Below, piece by piece: positions 1-6,610 of a DNA stretch of 59,424 bases (the first letter of the stretch is position 1; every line of letters begins with the position of its first letter). The position numbers were made by a program, and so were the translations under genes. Source of the stretch: an uncultured Paenochrobactrum sp. (lineage in GTDB: Bacteria > Pseudomonadota > Alphaproteobacteria > Rhizobiales > Rhizobiaceae); contig CANQXU010000002.1 in assembly GCA_947627865.1 (NCBI GenBank), forward strand, positions 1-59,424. The letters run 5' to 3'. Under the pieces are notes generated by a model. It did not search any database and was not told where the DNA came from. It was given only the letters and a program-made list of their open reading frames with translations.

Positions 1-179
1 ATGAGGCGCGCTCCTTACATGAGATACCCCATTGTTATCCTTATAAGTAGCACTGCAATCTAGAGCCGACCCGCACAAAGGGCTCTTGTTGCGAAATCTA
101 TGTTATGGAACTTATTGGGTGGGGTTAGACTTTTATCATGCTAAGTAAAGCATGACTTTTAGTTTAAAGTCTAAGTATG
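1..179. other. Non-coding left edge with small hairpins
   Basis: No credible gene is seen here. The stretch holds two short inverted repeats, AGAGCC/GGCTCT around 61-86 and CATGCT/AGCATG around 138-153. The sequence GGCTCTTGTTGCGAAAT faintly resembles IS6-type terminal repeats, and an IS6-like transposase remnant does lie near 19.4 kb, but this is too weak to call an insertion end. Confidence 0.3.
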
Positions 180-205
180 AAGGCAAGGTAATTAAACCTT
201 GCCTT
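180..205 (-). terminator. Hairpin at the end of the ClC gene
   Basis: AAGGCAAGG and CCTTGCCTT form a perfect 9-bp stem with an 8-nt loop. The stem contains the TAA stop and last codons of the ClC gene. No clear U tract follows on the minus strand, so it may act as a 3' stabiliser or a weak terminator. Confidence 0.5.
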
Positions 206-1505
206 GTTTAAGAATACGATCAAGCAACTCTGTATAAATCGGTTTTCCGCCAATCCATTGTGCTGTCAAATTTGCAGTCAGACAGGTGGCAATAAGCGGC
301 ATCATCATTGTGTATGAGCCTGTGAGTTCTAATGTCAGCGCGACACCGACAATGGGGGAACGCACAGATGCAGCAAAAAGGCCGCCCATCGCTGCAATAC
401 CAAACGCCAGTGGTACTGTGCCGGCATCAGGCGCTATGATGTCTATGAGCGTTCCAAAGACCAGCCCGATACAAATAGCCAGTGAAAGCATGGGGGCGAA
501 AATACCACCAGGAGTGCCGGCTGAGTAACTGCCGACCATGGTAAAATAGCGAAGCACTGCAAGAGCGAGCAATAAGAGCAGGCTCGCTTTATGATGCCCC
601 ATCCAGATAATGAGATTTTCACCGCCTGTTACTGAAAAGGGCATGAGAATGAATAATGCACCGACGACCAAGCCAATAACAGCGGGATAAAGATAGGGTA
701 TTTTCTTTTGCATCTTCGCCGAAAAGCCTGTTGCCCACATGATGCAAGCATTGAGGCTGACACCAATAAAGCCGAGCATACAGCCCATAATAACAAATAA
801 TGGCAGCAGCATCAGCTCTGGTTTTGCAACGGCCATTGAAAAGTCCGGTGCTTGCCCGCCAATAATTTGGGTCATGACAGTTGCAAAAAATACGGCTGCG
901 ATAACGCCCATATATGTGCTGAATGTATAGGGAAACTCATCATGCGTTTCTTCTACCACAAAGAAGATTGATGCTAGAGGCGCGTTGAAGGCGCAAGACA
1001 GTCCGGCCGCCGCCCCTGCCCCGAGCAAACCGCGGCGCTCTATGGAGCCGACTTTGAAAAAGCTGGTTAATGCAGCGGAAATTGAGGCGCCGATATGGAT
1101 GGTCGGCCCTTCTCTTCCAAGAACTAATCCTGAGGAAATGGAGCTGATGCCTGTAAAAAACTTTACCGGAAGCACCCGCTTCCATCTCACAGTGCGCAGA
1201 TCCGACATTGCGCCTTCAATTTCCTGAACGCCACTGCCGCCTGCTTCGGGCGCATAGCGCTGGACAATAAAAACAGCAAAGACTGTCAAACACATGGTGA
1301 TCAGGGCTGCCGCGACAACAAGCGGCCAACCGCTGCTGACATAATGACCAAGATAGTTTGGCCATTGAATAACCTTATCAATCGCCAGGTGGAAAAAAGA
1401 ACCGATAGTGCCAGTGAATATGCCGGTTGCTATGGCCAGCAACATAAAACGCATTTGGCTCGCGCGGCTCTCTGTCTGCTTTTCGATGCTGATTTTTTTA
1501 TCCAT
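192..1505 (-). CDS. ClC-family chloride channel/antiporter
   Basis: This is an integral inner-membrane protein of the ClC family, which moves chloride, often in exchange for protons. The 437-residue length matches compact bacterial members. The family selectivity motifs are readable: GSGVQEIEG (GSGIP equivalent), GREGPTIHIG (GREGP, with the gating glutamate) and GGIFAPMLSLA (GxFxP). Many hydrophobic segments run through the protein. It has a lysine-rich cytosolic N-terminus and no CBS domain. The gene stands alone, tail-to-head with the lanM unit, with a hairpin at its stop. ATG at 1505 is the natural start. Whether it is a channel or an antiporter is not decided here. Confidence 0.9.
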   Translation of the reverse strand: MDKKISIEKQTESRASQMRFMLLAIATGIFTGTIGSFFHLAIDKVIQWPNYLGHYVSSGWPLVVAAALITMCLTVFAVFIVQRYAPEAGGSGVQEIEGAMSDLRTVRWKRVLPVKFFTGISSISSGLVLGREGPTIHIGASISAALTSFFKVGSIERRGLLGAGAAAGLSCAFNAPLASIFFVVEETHDEFPYTFSTYMGVIAAVFFATVMTQIIGGQAPDFSMAVAKPELMLLPLFVIMGCMLGFIGVSLNACIMWATGFSAKMQKKIPYLYPAVIGLVVGALFILMPFSVTGGENLIIWMGHHKASLLLLLALAVLRYFTMVGSYSAGTPGGIFAPMLSLAICIGLVFGTLIDIIAPDAGTVPLAFGIAAMGGLFAASVRSPIVGVALTLELTGSYTMMMPLIATCLTANLTAQWIGGKPIYTELLDRILKQGKV

Positions 1506-1688
1506 GCCGCACGTTTCTACTCAAATTATCCTATTAAGCACCTATTGTAACCATGTTTTACCAGAAAGTTTCAAATATTAAAGCCTCAGTTGTGAGTAAG
1601 AAAAATTATCTACTGCTCTTTGTTCGATAAATTCTATGTTTTGGTATTTATGCATTGTTGTTAATATTAAAGCCCCCTGCTCGGCTCT

Positions 1689-1707
1689 CCCCTCCCCTCC
1701 CCTCCCC
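1689..1707 (-). repeat. Four G4 runs just after lanM (G-quadruplex motif)
   Basis: The plus strand reads CCCC three times followed by T and then a final CCCC, so the minus (lanM sense) strand carries four GGGG runs separated by single A. This is a canonical intramolecular quadruplex pattern and also a pentanucleotide tandem repeat. It begins about 25 nt after the lanM stop codon. Confidence 0.6.
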
Positions 1708-1731
1708 GCTCGAAAATCGCCGGATGAGGGA

Positions 1732-4446
1732 TCAAATGTGATTGAGTAAAAGCGCATCTCCAACAAACAGGCTGGTCATACCATTAACCGCGCCGAGCAT
1801 TTCAAAACCACTAAGTCCAAAATTGGTTTTTATTCCATCAGTTTCGATTTCTTTGCGTAAAGTTTTGAGTATTTTTGAACTATCGGCTCCAATTGCGCGT
1901 GCAAGATAATAATCGCCGATTAAACCATGGCAAAGGCAATGAGAATTTTTAGCTTTACCTAAACTATTGATGACTATTTCTATATCAGTATCGTAAGTTT
2001 CTCTTGGCAGAAAAGCTCGGCAATATAAACGCGATAAACCAATGCCGACTGTGCCGTGACACCAAGATGTTTCACAAGCATCGCCCTTATTCAACCTTGG
2101 CCATCCTCGTGGCTGACGATATCTTGTTTCGCGTTCTGTGTTGCGTCTGATGAGTGCAATTGCATCAGGATTTGATTGCCCAAACAATGACATATAAGCG
2201 CTAAGGCATGCCGAAACACCGCTTGTGCCATGCGCAAATCCAAGGAGAGTTGTATCTTCCTTTAAGAGTTCATCCGATTGTTCGAGAATGCGTGCGAAAA
2301 TAAAATCGGCGAGCTTTTTAATTTTTTCTGCAATCGGATATTCACGATAAAGCAGATTTAGCCGTAGCAGCATATTTAATGTGCCGGATGCGCCGCTGTT
2401 GAAATCAAGGTCTTCGTAGTTCTCCCATTTTTGACACGCCAAATGAAGTGACAGCTTGGCTAAAGTTTTTTCTATCAGCGCCAACATCAAGGTTGGTTGA
2501 TAAGAATGAATAACTGAAACAGCCCATAAAGCTCCGGCAGTACCTGTGAAGGCCCCTAAACTGACTTGCGGTGTTTCATCAAGACTGCGTATGACTTGTT
2601 TGGAAAGGGTGCGAGCAAAATCTGAAAAAGGTGCGTAAGACGTTCTTGTACCGACATTATGATAGGCAAGAGCTAATCCTGCAACGCCTTGATATAAATC
2701 AGTATTACTGAGATCTGCACCTGTCTGCCCTCCCCCCGACACATTAATACAACGCCATGAATAATCTTCGCCATGGCGTATTGCATTTGTCATGATTTTT
2801 GACAGAACGTCATGTGCCAAAGCATCCAACCACTCTTCATCAGAAATATTTGCGATATGTTTAAAATTAAAACCTTGCGAGCGTTCGGCTTGGCTGTTTC
2901 TAAGGTGGTAAACGAGAAAAGCGTGCTCAAGATCCTTCACAGATTGCTTAATAAACGCATTTGTGAGGCGTGAGAATTGATGGCTTAACTTTTGACTTGG
3001 CGCATAATGAATAGCAACAGGAAGTTTATTGTCATTGCCATCTATGAGCTCCGCTTGATCAAAAGGCATCGAGAAGTAAGGTATATCACCTTGATTTAAA
3101 TTGTTAATCTCACTTTGTAATATATACGGATCATGCGTAATATCAGCAATTGAGTGAATGACGCTGGCAGTTAAGTTCAATTTTAATGTGTCAGGATGAA
3201 AAATATTATGAAGTATTTTGGTATATTCTTCGGTTGCTTGGATAATAATTCTGATCGGCGCATTGTTCATAAATTGGAAGATTTTGCGCAGAACCAAATC
3301 ACGATTAATTTGTAAAAACTGGAGCGTTTCTCTTAAGCCCTTTATAATATCTTGGCGATAAAGGCTGAAATTTGCGCCCTGCCCTTCATATATAACTTCG
3401 CTTTTGCAATCGCCGGTAACGAGCTTTGCAGGCTCTAATTTGAGAGTGCTACAGCGCTTTTGCGGATTGATGCGTATATCAATATTGGTCTGCATTTTAG
3501 AGCGCGCAGTCAACGGGCTGATTTCAATCTCATCATGCATAAGCTGCACAGGCAGAAGCAGTGAATTGTAAATATGGTGATGCGCTGAAGCGTTTTTGTC
3601 ACTTTTCAGCAGGGCTGAAAAGAGCGTTTCAATATCTATAATGACCGGATATTCACCTTGTGCAACAATGTTTTCCATATGCAAATCCGTGGCGGCGAAT
3701 ATATGGGTGAGCGCAAGCAGCGATCCGTAGCGCTGATAATAATGAGACACCTGCTCTTTAGTTGTGCAATCTTGCTGCTTTATTTCTTCTGCCCAACCGT
3801 AACCGCCAAAATTTAAAGCACGTGGTGCGCGGTGGCTGATGGAAAAATGATTATTCATCCATGTTATGAAATTATAAAAGCCCTCATCCACTGACAGATT
3901 ACGCGGCTTGTAATAGAGTGATCTGCGGCATCCCTCACGATTAATATAACTTAACCGCGCTGTTTGCTGTGCGCCTCGATGAGGATCACCGATTGGTGTA
4001 ATTTCTGTAATTGCTGCGACTGTTTCATCCTGATAAAATTGTTTGGCTATAAGATTGATATCTGCCGTTGCCCGCGTGATTAAGGTTTCAAGAGCTGCTC
4101 TATATGAGGCTGCCTCTTGCTGCCATCTGGGCAAGAGTGCGGGATATTTATTGCATAAAGCAGTAAAATTATCCGGCTTACAGACTTCAGTGACAAAATA
4201 CTCAAAGCGCTCGGTCGATGTGGTGCCCTGTAACAGCCCGTCTTGATCAGAAAGATTCATTTCTACAATCAGCACCCTCTCCCATATTTTACGCATTACG
4301 GGATTAAAAACACTTTCAAAGCTGCTGAGTAAGGTTGTTTCAGAGATGAGTTCAGATCGAAATTTTTTAAAGTATTCAAACTGATGGATCAGGAGATGGG
4401 TGTAAATTTTAGAGAATATGTCGTTCTGAAATAATATAATTGGCAT
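1732..4446 (-). CDS. lanM: Class II lanthipeptide synthetase LanM
   Basis: This bifunctional enzyme dehydrates Ser/Thr in a precursor peptide and cyclises them with Cys to form (methyl)lanthionine rings. The N-terminal DUF4135 dehydratase half shows YYKPRNLS near residue 178, TDLHMENI near 253 and VIIDIETLFS near 270, the kinase-like catalytic set. The C-terminal LanC-like cyclase shows GFAHGTSG near 735, SWCHGTVG near 800 and CLCHGLIG near 850, so the Cys, Cys and His zinc ligands are all present. The 904-residue length is normal for LanM and no lesion is seen. A 37-codon peptide ORF lies 108 nt upstream with a hairpin between them. No LanT, LanP or immunity gene is recognisable nearby, so export would need a distant transporter. 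Confidence 0.93.
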   Translation of the reverse strand: MPIILFQNDIFSKIYTHLLIHQFEYFKKFRSELISETTLLSSFESVFNPVMRKIWERVLIVEMNLSDQDGLLQGTTSTERFEYFVTEVCKPDNFTALCNKYPALLPRWQQEAASYRAALETLITRATADINLIAKQFYQDETVAAITEITPIGDPHRGAQQTARLSYINREGCRRSLYYKPRNLSVDEGFYNFITWMNNHFSISHRAPRALNFGGYGWAEEIKQQDCTTKEQVSHYYQRYGSLLALTHIFAATDLHMENIVAQGEYPVIIDIETLFSALLKSDKNASAHHHIYNSLLLPVQLMHDEIEISPLTARSKMQTNIDIRINPQKRCSTLKLEPAKLVTGDCKSEVIYEGQGANFSLYRQDIIKGLRETLQFLQINRDLVLRKIFQFMNNAPIRIIIQATEEYTKILHNIFHPDTLKLNLTASVIHSIADITHDPYILQSEINNLNQGDIPYFSMPFDQAELIDGNDNKLPVAIHYAPSQKLSHQFSRLTNAFIKQSVKDLEHAFLVYHLRNSQAERSQGFNFKHIANISDEEWLDALAHDVLSKIMTNAIRHGEDYSWRCINVSGGGQTGADLSNTDLYQGVAGLALAYHNVGTRTSYAPFSDFARTLSKQVIRSLDETPQVSLGAFTGTAGALWAVSVIHSYQPTLMLALIEKTLAKLSLHLACQKWENYEDLDFNSGASGTLNMLLRLNLLYREYPIAEKIKKLADFIFARILEQSDELLKEDTTLLGFAHGTSGVSACLSAYMSLFGQSNPDAIALIRRNTERETRYRQPRGWPRLNKGDACETSWCHGTVGIGLSRLYCRAFLPRETYDTDIEIVINSLGKAKNSHCLCHGLIGDYYLARAIGADSSKILKTLRKEIETDGIKTNFGLSGFEMLGAVNGMTSLFVGDALLLNHI

Positions 4447-4507
4447 TTAATTATATCCAACTGCCAGCCGGATCATATGTGGTCGATTGACTTTAAATGT
4501 AATTATT

Positions 4508-4548
4508 CACCTCAAGTCTATACTGATTTACCAAGCAGACTTGAGGTG
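4508..4548 (-). promoter_or_regulatory. 12-bp hairpin between candidate precursor and lanM
   Basis: CACCTCAAGTCT and AGACTTGAGGTG form a perfect 12-bp stem with a 17-nt loop, starting 6 nt after the stop of the candidate precursor. On the minus strand the 3' flank (AATAATTACA) is A/T-rich but has no real U run, so partial termination or an RNA-stability role fits better than a full stop. In many lantibiotic operons a hairpin here raises precursor mRNA over synthetase mRNA. On the plus strand the stem is followed by GCTTTTTT and would work as a terminator. Confidence 0.7.
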
Positions 4549-4554
4549 GCTTTT

Positions 4555-4668
4555 TTAACAAATATGGATCAGCGAGAAGGTTAGAGTTTTACCAGTATTG
4601 GCGCTTACTTTATAGGTGTCGCCAATGAGCTTGGATGCAAGTTTTGTATCGTATTTGTTGGAAATCAT
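4555..4668 (-). CDS. Candidate lanthipeptide precursor (37 aa)
   Basis: This ORF is too short for the track. It encodes a 37-residue peptide starting MISNKYDTKLASKLIG and ending TGKTLTFSLIHIC, with Cys as the last residue. The N-terminal half is charged and leader-like. The C-terminal half has Thr18, Ser22, Thr25, Thr28, Thr30 and Ser32 as dehydratable residues and one Cys, which would allow a single C-terminal ring. It lies directly upstream of lanM on the same strand, and its stop abuts the intercistronic hairpin. The Shine-Dalgarno sequence is poor (GAATGGGTAAAAA). There is no double-glycine; the nearest leader-end candidate is IGD at 15-17. No homology is known to me, so the assignment rests on position and composition. 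Confidence 0.6.
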   Translation of the reverse strand: MISNKYDTKLASKLIGDTYKVSANTGKTLTFSLIHIC

Positions 4669-4672
4669 TTTT

Positions 4673-4732
4673 TACCCATTCATTTGTCTAGAATAACAAC
4701 AAAATACCCATTCATTCTTGAGGGGTATTTTG
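4673..4732 (-). promoter_or_regulatory. Hairpin plus 12-bp direct repeats upstream of the precursor
   Basis: CAAAATACCC (4700-4709) and GGGTATTTTG (4723-4732) form a perfect 10-bp inverted repeat with a 13-nt loop. On the minus strand it is followed by TTGTTATTC, so it could terminate transcription arriving from upstream. The 12-mer AATGAATGGGTA occurs twice on the minus strand (4705-4716 and 4673-4684), 32 bp apart, about three helical turns. The second copy overlaps the translation initiation region of the precursor. Confidence 0.45.
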
Positions 4733-4733
4733 A

Positions 4734-4934
4734 TCAGCGACCATGATGTTGATCGTAATTTCTCACCACCTGCTGACAGGCGCTAATAAGCATTTTGGGA
4801 AAAGGGGTTGTATCCCAATTAATTGCAGTTTTATGAAAATATCTTTGCAATTGGAAAGTTGATTTTCCTGGATATGACTTAAGCCAGCGCTGAAACCCGT
4901 ATTTTTTTATTTGGTAATGCCCTGCTCTCCCCAA
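4734..4934 (-). CDS. Doubtful small ORF in the lan/siderophore intergenic region
   Basis: This is a 66-codon reading frame with a TTG start inside the large palindrome. The product is basic and aromatic, with segments such as GFQRWLKSYPGK and NWDTTPFPKML, and I do not recognise it. A terminator-like hairpin lies immediately after its stop, and the candidate precursor follows on the same strand. It could be a small protein of the lanthipeptide unit, an eroded gene or chance. The overlap with an operator-like palindrome argues against translation. Confidence 0.25.
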   Translation of the reverse strand: MGRAGHYQIKKYGFQRWLKSYPGKSTFQLQRYFHKTAINWDTTPFPKMLISACQQVVRNYDQHHGR

Positions 4935-4960
4935 TTGTTCCCAGCTGGGAACAATTGGGG
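4929..4960. promoter_or_regulatory. 32-bp perfect palindrome (operator-like)
   Basis: A perfect 32-bp palindrome has the core GTTCCCAGCTGGGAAC flanked by CCCCAATT and AATTGGGG. It lies between the divergent lanM and siderophore units. The same 16-bp core recurs at 5005-5022, which points to a dimeric regulator rather than a chance hairpin. The regulator is not identifiable here. Confidence 0.65.
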
Positions 4961-5004
4961 CAATGCTCTCTTTTGAGCAAAATTTATGGTGTGAATTATC
5001 TGAT

Positions 5005-5022
5005 AGTTCCCAGCTGGGAACT
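5005..5022. promoter_or_regulatory. Second copy of the operator-like palindrome (18 bp)
   Basis: AGTTCCCAGCTGGGAACT is a perfect 18-bp palindrome sharing the 16-bp core of the element at 4929-4960. The centres are 69 bp apart. It lies about 190 bp upstream of the siderophore hydroxylase start, where a repressor or activator of that operon could bind. Confidence 0.65.
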
Positions 5023-5209
5023 GTTTTGAAAATAGCTGCAATAGCTTGGGCTGTATAAAGGTGACTAAATATATCAGCTTAGTAGTGAGTGAAAACGATT
5101 TTTTAAACGCTTTACAAAAGAAGAGTTGAGCAGGGTTGCCCTGCCCGCTTGGTGGTATTTTCAAGCCTATGAGTGCCCGCACAGCGCATATTCTAAAGGA
5201 ATTTTGCTA

Positions 5210-6559
5210 ATGAAAAAGCCTGTATATGACTTTATAGGCATTGGATTAGGCCCGTTCAATCTCGGTTTGGCTTGCCTTGCAGAACCTGTCGAAAACTTAT
5301 CGACACTGTTTCTTGAGCAAAAGTCGCATTTCGCATGGCATCCGGGAATTATGCTGGATGACTCTACGCTGCAAACATCATTTTTAAGCGATCTGGTCAC
5401 TATGGCAGATCCGACAAATCGGTTCAGTTTTCTGAATTATCTAATGCAAAAAGGCAGACTATATCCGTTTTACATATCAGAAAACTATTACCCAAGCCGC
5501 AAAGAATATAATGATTATTGCAATTGGGCAGTGGGGTTGTTGAAAAATATTCGCTTTATGCAAGAGGTTCGGCAGATAGAATATGATGAGAAATATCAAG
5601 TCTATTTAGTCAGTGCTCATGATTGCGAGAATGAAACGAGAAAGATTTATCAAGCCAAACATTTGGTTCTTGGTGTTGGAATGCAGCCTTATAAACCAGA
5701 CTGTGCACATGGTTTCAATAAAAATATCGCGCACACATCGCATTATTGTTTTGAGAAGAAAAAGATACAGTGCTGTAAATCAATAACGATCATTGGCAGT
5801 GGTCAGAGTGCTGCAGAAGTTGTTGATGATTTATTGAATGAAAATGAGAAATTTGATTATCAGCTGTATTGGATCACCCGTTCGCCGCGCTTCTTTCCTG
5901 TTGATCTGTCAAAAATCACATTGGAAATGACATCGCCTGCCTATGCAGACTATTTTTATAATCTCGAAGGAGATCAGAAAGCCAAACTTCTGGGCGGGCA
6001 AAAAGCCTTGTATAAAGGCATAAATTATGAATTGATCGAGAAAATATATCGTCGGCTTTATGAAGATAAGATCAAGCGTCGCCATAGCACAAGGCTGATG
6101 AGCAATTGCGAACTGTTATCAATGCATGGCTCGGTTGATAATACCAATATTTATGATCTGCATTTTCGCCAACAGGAGCAGGGGCGTGATTTTAGCCTCA
6201 AGAGTGAGGCAGTCATTTTCGGCACTGGATATGAATATTGTGAGCCAGTTTTTCTGAAACATATTCAAGACAGAATTCATTATTTAGATTCAGGCCAATA
6301 TAATGTTGATCGGTTTTATTCCATTGATGGTGGTCGCCGAGAAATCTTTGTCCAGAATGCCGAGCTGCATAGCCATGGTTTTGTTGCACCTGATTTAGGC
6401 ATGGGCAGTTATCGCAATGCCTGTATCCTAAATCAAATCTGCGGCCGCATTGTCTATCCGATAGAGCAGAAAAGCATTTTTCAAGATTTCTCTGTTCCTG
6501 ATGATTTCAGTCAGGAGATAGCTTCTGATAACTCAAGAATTAAGCGTACAGAAGCTTGA
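5210..6559 (+). CDS. Siderophore N-hydroxylase (lysine/diamine N-monooxygenase)
   Basis: This FAD- and NADPH-dependent enzyme of the IucD/PvdA/AlcA family hydroxylates a terminal amine (lysine, cadaverine or putrescine) as the first step of hydroxamate siderophore synthesis. The FAD motif GIGLGPFNLGLA is at the N-terminus, the NADPH motif IIGSGQSAAEVV near residue 200, and the C-terminal signature NAELHSHGFVAPDLGMGSYR is present. The track start at 5126 is too early. ATG at 5210, 9 nt after AAAGGA, gives the family N-terminus MKKPVYDFIGIG and 449 residues. It is followed 51 nt later by the synthetase gene. No decarboxylase is nearby, so substrate choice is undetermined. Confidence 0.88.
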   Translation: MKKPVYDFIGIGLGPFNLGLACLAEPVENLSTLFLEQKSHFAWHPGIMLDDSTLQTSFLSDLVTMADPTNRFSFLNYLMQKGRLYPFYISENYYPSRKEYNDYCNWAVGLLKNIRFMQEVRQIEYDEKYQVYLVSAHDCENETRKIYQAKHLVLGVGMQPYKPDCAHGFNKNIAHTSHYCFEKKKIQCCKSITIIGSGQSAAEVVDDLLNENEKFDYQLYWITRSPRFFPVDLSKITLEMTSPAYADYFYNLEGDQKAKLLGGQKALYKGINYELIEKIYRRLYEDKIKRRHSTRLMSNCELLSMHGSVDNTNIYDLHFRQQEQGRDFSLKSEAVIFGTGYEYCEPVFLKHIQDRIHYLDSGQYNVDRFYSIDGGRREIFVQNAELHSHGFVAPDLGMGSYRNACILNQICGRIVYPIEQKSIFQDFSVPDDFSQEIASDNSRIKRTEA

Positions 6560-6610
6560 AATATTATTTTAATCCAATTGATTAGTTAAAATCCTCCCGT
6601 CAGGTTTGAT

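Noticed and set aside
1578-1766. 62-codon ORF covering the end of lanM
   Set aside because: It reads through the GGGGA repeat and overlaps lanM out of frame; the lanM product is already complete.
4508-4560. Hairpin plus T6 as a plus-strand terminator of an unseen gene
   Set aside because: No plus-strand gene precedes it; the T run is the complement of the precursor stop region.
4907-5182. 91-codon minus-strand ORF spanning both palindromes
   Set aside because: Its repeated FPAGN segments are simply translations of the twin palindrome, and it overlaps the siderophore control region; no family resemblance.
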